Shown here in pieces: positions 1-11,800 of a stretch of 64,000 nt of DNA. The stretch lies in the NCBI GenBank assembly GCA_026261815.1, contig JAMPIT010000510.1, positions 20,761,001 to 20,825,000 of the forward strand, read 5' to 3'. Each line of letters starts with the position of its first letter. Positions within the stretch are counted from its first letter, which is position 1. The notes below the pieces were generated by a model, which was given only the letters and a program-made list of their open reading frames with translations, did no database searches and was not told the origin of the DNA. The translations under genes were made by a program, and so were the position numbers. Source of the DNA: Monarcha castaneiventris obscurior (lineage: Eukaryota > Chordata > Aves > Passeriformes > Monarchidae).

Positions 1-619
1 TGGCAGTGGTTTCTGCCAAAGGCAGCACTCTGGTGTGCAATACAGGAAGAAAAGTGTCTCACCCAGCAGTTCCTAATACTCCTCTTAACCTTACCCTCTC
101 GGAAGGAAGAGCAACAAATCTGCTTTTCAGCTTCTTCCCCAGCTCAAAAGCTTTCCCTTTCCCACTGCAGAAGCCAACGAGCTGCAGCTCCCTAGAAATA
201 CGCATATACACACACTTACCACCTTTACTTATTGTAACAAAATTGTCTGCACTTTGGCAGTAGACCTTCATTAGCACCCCGACCCCGGGTGTGTCCCACC
301 TCTTATGTCACACAGGGAAGTGCTACTCTTCCAGCAACACAACAGACAGTCCTCATCTAAAAGGTCCCTGGTGCTGTGTGACAGCTAAGAGAGATTGGGG
401 GCAGTGGAATATTTCCCCACACAGCTAGTTTAATATCAATAAATATAAATCTTTTATTATCCGTTGCACTTTGAGGCAAACAAACATTCAACCTCAGCAG
501 ATTTAGTTTAAATCTCTTAGACAATACATCAACAAAGTACAGATTATACAGGGTAAAAGTAATTAACAGATGCAAATTTATAAATCCAATATCTCATGAA
601 CAACCATGAATAAAGTAAA

Positions 620-625
620 TTTATT
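620..625 (-). terminator. possible poly(A) signal downstream of exon-like segment
   Basis: The plus strand reads TTTATT, giving AATAAA on the minus strand about 135 bases past the TAG that closes the exon-like frame at 760. It is meaningful only if that segment is a terminal exon. AT-rich DNA yields this hexamer often by chance. Confidence 0.2.
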
Positions 626-759
626 TTGGTTTTCTACACAATAAGATTAGTATTTAAATGCTACCAGCCTCCTGGGTTAGCAATGCTTCCGACATTTGTT
701 TCACTGCCTAATACAGCACATCTTCAATATCATAAAAAATATAAACCTCCTTCACAAGG

Positions 760-1005
760 CTAACTCAAAACCTTCTGGACAAGCTTCCAAAATTCATCAC
801 TGGTCTTCAGTTTCAGGAACTTACCACAGTGTTCAAAGCTATTTGTAATAGATTCACACAAATGCAAAGTAAGTGACAAGGAATGTTCAGTAAGAACTCT
901 CTTGAACAACTTACCATTTAAAAAGGAGTACAGAATATCTGTGCTGTTTACGTGTTTGAGCAGACAGCTGCTCTCCAACTTCCTAGCACACTCAGGTGGC
1001 TTTTT
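760..1005 (-). other. exon-like segment with strong acceptor
   Basis: The minus strand has a good acceptor (tgtctttgtttgcag) at 1006-1007, followed by an 81-codon open frame beginning KKPPECARKLESSCLLKHV and ending at a TAG at 760. Two consensus donors of the form G|GTAAGT lie inside it, at 913-914 and 823-824, so it could be an internal exon of 91 or 181 bp instead of a terminal one. A minus-strand AATAAA at 620-625 would suit a terminal exon with a short 3'UTR. The peptide is helix-prone, but I do not recognise a family. It lies within the inferred WASF3 intron. Confidence 0.3.
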
Positions 1006-2209
1006 CTGCAAACAAAGACAGATTTAACTTAGTCATTCAGTAACAGAATAATTAAAATTATGCATTAAAAATAGGTCTTGGTTCAGTGATCAGCTGAAAA
1101 AAAAACTTAGTAAAATATACATGAGTAGAATGCAGACAGTTTTAACTGTTTTGTGCTAAATATTTCATGTTACAGCTTAATTTTTTTCAAGGTAACAAAA
1201 TTGCTTATGTTATTTTATAATCAATTTTTAAACAGAAATATCTGCAGAGAAAGTAACATTTACCCACTTGAAAACTGTGGGGATGGAAAAATTATATAAT
1301 GGCCTACCATAAAGCACAATAAAACAGCAGGTTTAAGTCCCTCTGAGATTCTTCACAGCGAAATATATATTACTAAACACAAACCCACTAAAACAGACTA
1401 AAAAAAGCAATGAGACTCTCTTGCAAAAATTAAGTATTGAGATGTTTCCATGAAAATATTACAGTTCCTAGCATCAAGAGAACATTCTGACTTATAGATT
1501 AACATTTAGTCATACACTAAATTTTCATAAATTAAGGTTTTTTGCAGTTAAGATATAAATGCCCTTTCTGCAAGAACTGTATAAAAATGATCTCTAAAAT
1601 AGACTTGCTTATAGGAGGCTAATCCTACTACCAGATTTTTAAAGGGTGCTATCATGCATTTTTTTGCCTAAATATTTTAGACAATTAAAACTCACAAGAA
1701 AAAAAAAACTTCTTGATCTTAAGGACACAATTATAAACCAGGATTTATAAGAAAAACAAAGCATCTAGAAGAGCAAGACACTGTTAAAGTCACCTTATGA
1801 TTTCTCAAAGTCATGACAGCAGAGTCCTGCTTGCTCACTGTCACCCACTGCCCTGCTCACTCTCCTTCACCCTCCCTCAGAATATTAGAACTTTAATGTG
1901 CCCAAACCTTGATTCCAGTAAGCACTAGTGCAGTAACCACCTATTCCAAATAAAATATTGTCCTCTTGCTAGCAAAATCTACCAGTTTGTCAAGGTCTTG
2001 GTCCTCACTTAAGTGTTTATGTGCTTAGAGAAAAAACTGTTTTGAAGAGACACATTACAATGGCTCACATACATATCATTCATTCACGTTCTCATTACCA
2101 GGATAGGTGTACCATATGGGGGGAAGTGCCTCCCAAACACAGCTTCACAATCCCAACTAAATTACGTCAGACAGGATCCTATTAGCCTAAGTTACCATAA
2201 GATGGGCAT

Positions 2210-2643
2210 GGACCTGCTAAAGGGATTCCAGGAGAGCCCCAATGATTATCAGAGGAGCTGGAGTACACTGTCCTATGAAGACAGGAGCCTGGAGAAGAGA
2301 AGACTCCAGGGAGACCTTACAGCAACTTCCAGAACCAAGAGGAGACCAACAAGAGAGCTGAGGATGGACTTTTTACAAGGACGTGTACTGAAAAGACAAA
2401 GGGGATTGGCTTTAAACTGAAAGAGGGTAAGTTTAGGTCATGTATTGGAAAGAAATTCTTCACTGTGAGAGTGGTGAGACACTGGAACGGGTTGCCCAGA
2501 GAAGTTATGGAAGTGTTCAAGGCCAGGTTGGATGGGGCTTTGAGCAGCCTGGTCTAGTGGAAGGTGTTCTGTCCATGATAATGGCATTGGTACTAGATGT
2601 TCTTGAAGATTCCTTCCAAGCCAGGCTATTTTGTGATTCTGTA
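2210..2643 (+). mobile_element. CR1 LINE, 5'-truncated 3' end
   Basis: The sequence carries the typical CR1 3' region. It includes a GGAGCTGGAGTA segment, GAAGAGAAGACTCCAGGGAGACC, AAGAAATTCTTCACTGTGAGAGTGGTGAGACACTGGAACGGGTTGCCCAGAGAA and GATGGGGCTTTGAGCAGCCTGGTCTAGTGGAAGGTG, given here in short pieces along 2220-2570. It ends with two degenerate terminal octamers (ATTTTGTG, ATTCTGTA) at about 2628-2643. Only the end of ORF2 and the 3'UTR remain. CR1 is the dominant avian retrotransposon. The ORFs across it are not functional genes. Confidence 0.9.
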
Positions 2644-5050
2644 AGTGACTTCAACCAGCAGTGATTTAAGTATGCTTGTGGTTCAGAAAGCAGTAAATCT
2701 GCTTTAGAGCAAATAGCACTACATTAAAACCACTACAGAACAGACATCATAGAACACTTGTAGTACAAGGCATCTGGAACTTTATAGAGATCTTAAACTC
2801 TCTAGTACTATCAGGGTGGCTGAAAATGTATTTACACATTACATTACCCTCAGCAGCAAAGGCACCTTATGAAGTTCTCAGTTCCCCACATTAGCTACAC
2901 ATTTTGTCCACACACTTTATCACTCCCATCATTTACATCTACACACCATCTGCAGCACTGCACTACATAAACAGGATCCTTGAATGCATCCTGTAATGAA
3001 AGAACTCCTCACTCAGACCAACAATATATGACCTATACAGGGATGGAAAGAAAGCTGAGAATTACCATACAGTGAGGATGATTCTCAGCTTTTACAGTGA
3101 AATCAAATCAAATCAACTACCTTGACATATATTTCAGTATAAATCAAGATGTGGTCAATGTCAAGCAGTTTTAGATCTTTTTTGCTGTAATCAGATTTTT
3201 TTTTTCTTTTTAAGTAGAACATTGAAAAAGACCCAGGATAAGCCAGATAAAAAGTGCTGGACTCTATAACTATGTGTTCTGCATTTAAGAGTCATAGCTA
3301 TGATGAAAACCCAACATAAGATACAGAAAGGAAAATATATTTTAATACAGCACTAAGAGTCCGGCAATACCTATCTACTGCCACAACTGTGAAAACAAAC
3401 ACATTCCCTTCTGAATGGATTCTTTCTTTCCCATTAAATCCCCAAGAGGGGAAAAAAAAAACCACAACAAAAGCCATTACAGAAAGATAAAAGATTCTTA
3501 CTCATTATCAAGTACATCACTGACTCCTCTGCCAAGTGCCCCATTTGACACACTCACTGACTAAGTTACAGAAAGTACTAAACAGTTTCAACAGGATAAG
3601 AATTTAGACATGCAAAACGTGTAACACTGACTTCTAGTAAGAAATTTATATCCAACTGAATTTTGTTTAAAATCGATGTTTTAAAGCTTTCTAAACAGAA
3701 CTCCTAGAAAAGAGGGTATTGTAAGCAAGCAATTTGAAGAACAAGCTATATGGCACACAGAGGATTACTCCAGAAATCCACAGGAAAATAACCATAAAGG
3801 ATTTAATGCAAGACATAACTTTTACACAGATTGAGGATTAAAAGTATCCAAATGGCAGGTCATCATGAAAATGGTGAAAAAAGGATTTTATTTTGAAGTC
3901 TGCTTTCTGGGGTGGGGGGAGGGTTTTTAAAACATGCTTTCATACATAGAGATCCAAAGCTTACCACTATAGGTTGAATTCAAATAACTGCTTACCAATG
4001 CATACACACAAAAAAGGAAGTGGTTTAAAACCTCAGTACTGGTTAGCCTTGTTAAATTCATGCATGTATTGAATCTTAAAAGCATGAAACTCAATCTTGG
4101 AAACTACTGTAACTCTGCAACATATATGGAAAACCCAGACAGGTTCTGAAGTCTTCGAAGAGTAGAACCACACATCAATTAGTGATCAGGTCCCCCTCGA
4201 TCTTAAGCACTTCTACAGTGGGATGGGGGCTTTTCTGTAAAAGGGCCATACAATCAATTACTTACGACTACGGGGCCTCTCAGTAGCACATCCTAAGGAG
4301 CTTTCATGAGGTTAATCAAGACAACTCAAAAGTTTCTTATCTTTAAACTAGACTTGTTCCATATCCCAGTCTTAAATCTGGGCACAGAACAAGAGCAGCA
4401 TAAAGACACAGCAGCTCATGTTCTCCAGGTGGTCTTCAATTAAAGATTCTCTTGCTGTTGTCTAGTCCAAACTCTGAGTCTCCACAGCATCCAGAAATGC
4501 AGAATTAGTTGGGATAAACGCTGTACTTGGAGTGCAGAGAAGTTCAAGCTCTTGAAGTTTTTCTTTAGACCATAGGCAGATAAATTAAAAATACCCAACC
4601 TATGTGCAGAACCTGGTGTCTCTTTTATTCCTTTTCACTGACTGGATTATGGTACTAATATTCACTACTTGACCGAGTATAGCAGTCCTTCAGTACTGGA
4701 CAGAGAAAACCCATCTAAACAGCAGGCTTGCAAAATCCTAAACATCCTGTGGAATTTAACTGAGGTTAAACTCTCCATCTTCAGAGATTTTGCAATCTAC
4801 AAAAGCCAGCCCATCAAGTCTATGAGCCAGCCAGTAACAGCAGTGATTTGTCAGACATTCTTCGCTGATAAGAAGCATGACCATCCCTACATCTATCACC
4901 TCTTTGGTGTCTCAACAACAAGAGGCTTGCCCAGGACTACACTCTCTTCTTAATGGAGACTCTGACTCATTAGTTCAAATGAAGCCAAACAAAGATTATA
5001 CAACAAATTACTAGTACCAACCACAAGAGACAGGAAGTAGCTCTCTTATC

Positions 5051-5121
5051 TTTGATCCAAAAAGAAAGGGTTTGATCCAAAAAGAAAGGGTTTGATCCAA
5101 AAAGAAAGGAAAAAAAAAAAA
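5051..5121. repeat. 20-bp tandem triplication plus A-run
   Basis: The unit TTTGATCCAAAAAGAAAGGG occurs three times head to tail at 5051-5110, identical except that the last base of the third copy is A. An A-run then extends to 5121. The near-identity points to a recent slippage or replication event. No gene is disturbed. Confidence 0.95.
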
Positions 5122-6760
5122 GCCAACACCTTTGAGAAGGAACAGATTTCAGATGGGATACCAATATCAAAATGTTTTCAAACACTTGAAAAGGTTTGCT
5201 GGCAGCATTCACCATCCCTAAATTCTTCACAGATAAAAATCCTAATATCACAGTACTAGTCTTTTGTACTATCGGCCTGCTCCTTCTCCCAATACAGCCC
5301 TGCACTCTTCTCCAGAAATTCAGTGTACACATCTTTACAGAATAGCAGAGAATTCCCCCCTAGCTCCACTCCCAGCCTGTAGAGATGTTCCCCTAATGCT
5401 TCGCAAAAGGAATGCTGATGGCTTTACTCAAGTGGATCCCTGCTCTCATGTAGCACTAAAAATGGATCATCCACAGCAGACAGCATCTCTGTAACTTCAG
5501 TTGTTACCCACCCAGCATTACATAGCACAGTTTTTTCAATTACTAGTATTTAAGAATATGTTTCTTAAAACAGAAAGGTCCCTTAAATTCAACCTTCTGG
5601 AGCATTCAAACTCACTTCTTGTTGTTAGCAGACACTGCTAAAAAGCATGAACATCTAGACAGATGCTTTGTGTAAGTACTCCAGACAGAAAACCTGTGGG
5701 TTCATTAAGGGCATTAGTCCGAGGCTAGGTGATGGGATTTTCAGGTTAAATACTTCATTAAAATACCTAAATTTGGTGACAAAATCAATACACAAATATT
5801 GTCAGATAATTAACGGCCAACATTCAAAGCAAATACCAGATTTCACTTTGTGCTGGACAAAACTTAAGATTTTCTTTACTCATACTTCTCTAGAAATAGC
5901 AGAGGGTCATGCAGTTTGTACCCTACAGTTTTGTAACATTAGAGAGAAGTGGCAGAGGAAGGGAGGCATGAATCAGCACAGGCCACAGAACCCTGGTGAA
6001 AAGCATTAGCCAAAAATACCGTATATACACACATAAACTACTACAATGAGACACCTCAAGATTGAGAAGTGAAATCTAGCAGGCTTCAGAATGTCCAGGA
6101 AAAAAAACGGACATTAAACAGAACCGATGTGATTTTTAAAAAGGGGGAAAAATACCACATCTATAAAGAAGTGCAACAGGGAAGGAAGGAAGCAGCACCA
6201 AGATCCTACTAAACAACTCAGCACTGCTATAGCTGACAGCCAACTTCAATTCCATGGAATCAGAATTATGCAGATGGTCACAGCCTGGATCAAGCAAGCA
6301 GCTGCTCTCTCTAGCACACCCCATTCAGGGCCAAGACATATTTTTACATCTGGATCTAGCTGAAAAGCAACCACTCACATCACTCTATGGCTAATTCCCC
6401 TATAGCTTGGTGGTGAAAGAGAAATGAAAAATCATAAGAGCACTCAGATTTAATGTTTGGAGAATAGAAGGCACATCCTTCACCCTAGCAGACAGAAGGA
6501 TACTTTGTGATATAGAGCTGGGTACACGGAAAAAATTTCACCTTCCCTGTTATTATGTCCTCCCAAGAGGCCACATCCTTTGTTAACAAACCACAACTGA
6601 GACATGAAGCTTGCTTCCATTTGGAACTGCTTTATAATCACTTAAATGGCTTTTTAAAGGACATAAATAGCAAGAGGTCTAAAAAAAAAACTGGACTTCT
6701 GGGAGATGATTAAGTGACTACTGGGGTTGAATTAAAAACAATGGCATTCAGTGCTTTTTT

Positions 6761-7245
6761 CATAGAATTACAGAATGGCTTAGGTTGGAAGTAATTTTAA
6801 TCATCATCTTGTTCCAACCCCCTGCCAGCTATGGGTAGAGACACATTCCACTAGACCAGGTTGCTCAGAGCCACATCCAACCTAGCCTTGAACACTTCCA
6901 GGGATGGGGAGTCCACAACACCTCTGGGCAAACTGTTCCAGTGGCTCACCACCCCCTGAGTAAAAAAATTCCTTCTTATCTACCCTCTTTCAGTATAAAG
7001 CCATTACCTCTTGTCCTGACACAAAAAGCCTTCTCTTCCCAGGCTGAACAGCCCCAGCTCTCTGAGCCTTCCTTCACAGGAGATGTCCTACAGCCTTCTG
7101 ATTATTTGCATGGCCTTCCTCTGGACTCGCTCCAACGTCTCCTCATCCTTCTTAGTCAGGGGGCCTCAGAGCTGGATGCAGTACTGCAGGTGGAATCTCA
7201 CAAGAGCAAAGTAGAAGTGGAAAATCACCTCCCTCAACGTGCTGG
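6761..7245 (-). mobile_element. CR1 LINE, minus-strand 3' end
   Basis: Read on the minus strand this is a CR1 3' end. Its left edge shows CATAGAATTACAGAATGG, the complement of the terminal octamers ATTCTGTA and ATTCTATG. Inside are complements of the usual CR1 segments, such as AGGTTGCTCAGAGCC near 6859, GGCAAACTGTTCCAG near 6928 and AGGCTGAACAGCCCCAGCTC near 7041. It is truncated at its 5' side near 7245. It abuts an independent CR1 of opposite orientation. Confidence 0.92.
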
Positions 7246-7261
7246 AAAGATTGCCTCAGTC

Positions 7262-8893
7262 ATAATACTGATAGGCCTGGGGCTGCCCAGTCCCCTGAGT
7301 TGGAAGGCCATGAGTGTGGGAACAGTGACTTTCCATTTGTGGACACTGAAATTGTAAGGGACCAGCTGCATCAGCTGAATAGTCACAATTCCATGAGGCA
7401 TAATGGGATTCATCCCAGAGTTCTGAAGGAGCCAGTGGATGCTTCAGCAGCACCCCTGTCCATCATCTACCAAAGGTTTTTGGAGTCGAGAGAGCTCCCT
7501 GCTGATCAGGAGCTAATTTCATTCTAATTTACAAGAAGGATGAAGAAAGACCCAGAAAATTACAGACCTGTTCATGTAGACTCTGTTCTTGGAAAAATTA
7601 TGGAGGAAAAGATTGTACTGGGTAATACTGAAAGGCATTTAAAGAATAATGCAATTATCAGGCACAGTCAATATGGGTTCACAAAAGGAAAGTGCTAACT
7701 AACACACTAATGTGGTAACTTTTTCTGATAAGGTCACATGTAGGGGATGAAGGGAAGGCACCAGATGGAGTTTTTCTGAATTTTTAGGAAGGCTTTTGAT
7801 ACTGTCTCTCACAGCATCCTTCTGGACAAGTTGTCCAGATGCAGGATGAGTGGGTTCATGGTATGCCAGCTGAAGGGCAGAGCTCGAAGGGCTGTAGTGA
7901 ATGGGGCTACACCCAGCTGGTGACCAGTGCCCACTGGTGCTCCTCAGGGATCAGTCCTAGGTCAGTCCTGCTCCTGTACTTACCAATGATCTACAGGATG
8001 CAAGAGTGCAGTGCTGGTGATACCAAACTGGGAGGTGCTTTTGGCTTTCTTGAGGGACAGAGAGCTGTGCAGAGGGATCTGCATAGATTGGAACATTGGG
8101 CTATGATTTACAGCATGACATTTAACAAGTCCAAATGCTGGATTTTGCACCCAGGACGAAGTAATGCCAGGCACATGTATAAACTGGGAGAGGGGTGGCT
8201 GCAGAGCAGCCCTGCAGAGAGGGATCTGGGGTTCATGGTGGGCAGCAGCTCAGTCTGGGTCAGCAGTGAGCCCTGGCAGGCAGGAGGGCAAACCCCATCC
8301 CAGGGTGCATCAAACAGCATCACCAGCTGGGCAAAAGGGGGATTGTCCTGCTGCATTCAGTGTTGGTGTGGCCTCACCTCAAGGACTGTCTGCTGTTCTG
8401 GGCTACACAATTTAGGAAGGTTGTGAAGGTGCTTGAATGTGTCCAGAGGGGCTCAACAAAGTTGGAAAGGGGGCTGGGAGGAAAAGTTCTGTGATGAGTG
8501 GCTGAGGACATGGGGTTTGTCTAGTTTGGAGAAACAGAGGCTGAGCCATGACCTTACTGCTCTCCAAAGCTTCCCAATGAAGGGATGTAGAGAGGGAGGT
8601 ACTGAGCTCTTCTCCCTGGGACCCAGTGACAGGATACATGGGAATGGTTGAAAGCTGCAGCAGGGGAGGTTCAGGCTGGACAGTAGGAAGTATTTTGTCA
8701 CCAAGGGAGGGTCACACACTCAAACAGGCTTTCTAGAGAGGTGGTTGATGCCTCAACCCTTGACAGTGTTTAAGAGACACTTGAACAATGTCCATAGCAA
8801 CATGCTTTAGCTTTTGGTCAGCCCTGAAGCAGTCAGACAGTTGGACTGGATGATGCCTCTAGGTCCTTTCCAAGTGGAATATTCTATTCTCAT
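7262..8893 (+). mobile_element. CR1 LINE with decayed reverse transcriptase
   Basis: This is a longer CR1 copy of about 1.6 kb that retains part of ORF2. Recognisable reverse-transcriptase pieces are GIHPRVLKEPV near 7410, KAFDTVSHSILLDKLSRC at 7789-7842 (palm motif A region) and TGAPQGSVLG near 7930-7965 (motif B). Several stops and frame changes separate them, so the enzyme is dead. The 3' end at 8875-8893 has two degenerate terminal octamers (ATATTCTATTCTCAT). The 195-codon ORF at 7839-8426 is a fragment of this decayed frame and its antisense ORFs are shadows. Confidence 0.93.
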
Positions 8894-11800
8894 AAACAGC
8901 TCTCTCATATGCACATACTTAGGCATGCATATAGCTAATACTGTAGTTTAGTTGTCACTATTTATAAAGCCTTGTGTATCTACAGACACCGATCTCTCTA
9001 TATACATAAAACCAGTATGTTTTATCACTAGGACAGACTGGAAGATATTTGTGAAAATGTGGGGTTTTCCGCCAGTTTTAAAGTCACAAAAAGCATATAA
9101 ATTGTTTTCAAACAGACAAAGGTCTCATACAGATTAATAATCAAAGAGCCACCATTTAAAAAATTAAAACTCAATGGAATTAAACAGTCACTCCTTAGAG
9201 CTGACCTATGGGGTTCAATCAAGGACATAATTATGTAAAGAAACAAGGAGGGTGAGAAGGGACAGAGAAAAATGAAAGCATTTTAACAGGTGAAACTTAT
9301 GTATTGAATTACTCCATTCTACACCCCAGATGGAAAGCAGCTCTTGAAAGAGACTGGAATACTCTAGTATTAACTACATGGTTCAGGTCTAGCCCAGTTT
9401 CTCCAGGGTTTTTTTCTCTCCCTCCTCCTGTTGTTAAAGGGCCAGATGCAACAGGCAGTTTTGTTTGTTTCTTTTGGGTCTTTTTTGTTTTCAACATTTT
9501 TATTTATAAGCCAGTTAAACTAAAGCAGTTTTGCATGGATCTGTGACCTCAAATCTTACTCAATGTAGAGGAGCTTAGCAGTTTAGGAAGATCAAACAAA
9601 TCACCAGAAATCCCAAAGTATGTGAAATAAAGTCCACTTTTTCTTTTGAAAAGAAAGCTGAAGTGGCTTAAAACCACCATGCCTGCTGCTACCATGAGAT
9701 TTTTATGGGTTTAATTAAGACCTGTTTTCATAAAAGGTGATTTTAAAATACTTTTTTAATATGGGTAATGAAAAGTATCAACTTCATTATCTTAATCACA
9801 TAACCCATCCAGGTCATCTACTGCCTTACCATCAGATTCAGCACCACACAGTTGACACTAACTAAAGAGACTAGTTTTACCTGCTCCCACCACATATTCC
9901 CATAAAGGCAATAAATCCTGTCCTTCAGATTACTTCACTATGACATTCACAGCCATGTTCAGTATTTTCTACTGGGGGGAGGAAGAAGAGGCGGTCAGCT
10001 GCCACAAATGCAGCATCTTACAAAGTAATTTCCATTAAGAGATTTAGAAACAATAACAAAGATATGATGTGACCACAAAGAAAACCTAAATTACTTAATA
10101 CATACAATATATATCTTAGATTTCTCCATAATAATGTGACTTCAGCTAAATTATCCTATTCTGGATTGGTTTCTTGTCTGCATCGCTTCCTCAGCCTTCC
10201 AACAACTAGAAAATATGCATTTCAATTTCGCCTTCCTCTATTGAACATTTTGAAAAATATAAACAACTTATATTTCCAATAATTAAATACAGATTTACAT
10301 CATGTAAGATGCAAAATATCTTGACTTTTGGGAGGAAAAGAAACCCAAACTAACATTTAACGTGGCAACTGGTTGCTGAAAGACATGGGCTGCCAATAAA
10401 CATGCAAGGATTTTTTTTTTCATTTGCAGAGCAGCTATTCTGTTTAACCCTATGCAGGCAGGAGTGGAGGCACAGAATGTATAACAGGAAAGAAGGCATG
10501 CCCTGTCCCAGGGCAATGCCATGCCTGCCCAGGCAGCAGCTGACAGCTCCAGAGCAGTGTGTAGCTTACATTCAGAAATGGAAACAACCAGGTATTTTCG
10601 TTATTATTGACCACTTTGCTCTGGGATGGGAAGAGAGAAGAGTCAGCCGGAAACCTGGCACAGCTTCAAATCTACCTCTTCCCACCTCCAAATTAAAAAA
10701 AAAAAAAGCAGAAACCACAGAATGCTTTGAAGAGTAACAACTCCACTTGGCAGAGGGCAGGGCCAGAGCTGCACAGCTGTGACACATGGCTTCCTCTTCC
10801 CCCCTTCGTTTAACAGCTGCTTGGTGCTGGCAAAAGAGCAGCAGAGGAATACAATACAACCAAACAGGGAGGCTCAATTAAAACTACTGATATCCAGTGC
10901 ATTGAGCTTTTGTTCAAAGAGCACCAGCACATGCACTGCAGATGGGCAGAAGGTTGCAACTAAAACCACACCAGATCAAGAATGGATCTTTACTTTTCTA
11001 CCACACCTGACCTTGGTTTAAAATACTCATGTAGGTCTTCAGGCGTGACCTCTGTAACCAGTAAGTGCTAAGGTGGGGTAAGCACCACGTCGTCTGAGCT
11101 GACCATTCATGGTATCACAGGTTATGAACCCCCTGGGAAATTCTGCGTCAAGCACGATGAACTAAAACAGCTCATCCAAGAAGGCATGGAACCTTGTCTG
11201 CTTGGAGGTTTTGCTGATGTATGGGGTTTGTTGGGTTTTTTTTTCAAAGCCTCCTTTATGAAGTACCACTTCAAACTATCATCTGGTCCCAAATAATATA
11301 GTTTTTCTTTCTGCACAATGCAGATGCATACTGGCTTTGTCATTTTTGAAAATCTTGTTGCAGATTACCATGGGAATCACACTTTTTTTTTTTTTTTAAG
11401 AGGTGAGTGCCCCCAACACTTTCAAGACCCTACATTTTCACAACTACCTCATTTTCAAGTATAACAGCAGCATAGAGATATTTTGCCCTTGAGAAAGGCA
11501 TTTATTTAGGAGTGGCCTATTACCGAGTTAACATGTAAGTAAGCCTGTTCTGCAACAAAACCACTACTTATGGGCCAGCTGTTCCATAGGTCATGTTCTC
11601 TTATATCCACAATCACCAAAAGTTGTTTCAAGCCGACAGAAAACACTGCTTAAGCTTCCCACCGCGGCCAAGTTTGTTCTTCTTTTAACACCTAATAAGA
11701 ATCTGATTTAAACCAGCAAGTCCTCTATGCTTTCAACAAGAAAAAAGGATGAACGCTTCATTATACAACTGCAGAAATGAGCAAAAAATGTATGGAAGGC

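Noticed and set aside
6941..7357. 138-codon plus-strand ORF
   Set aside because: It is antisense translation of the minus-strand CR1 3' region running into the next element.
7839..8426. 195-codon plus-strand ORF
   Set aside because: It is a shifted fragment of the decayed CR1 ORF2, so it is part of a dead retrotransposon and not a host gene.
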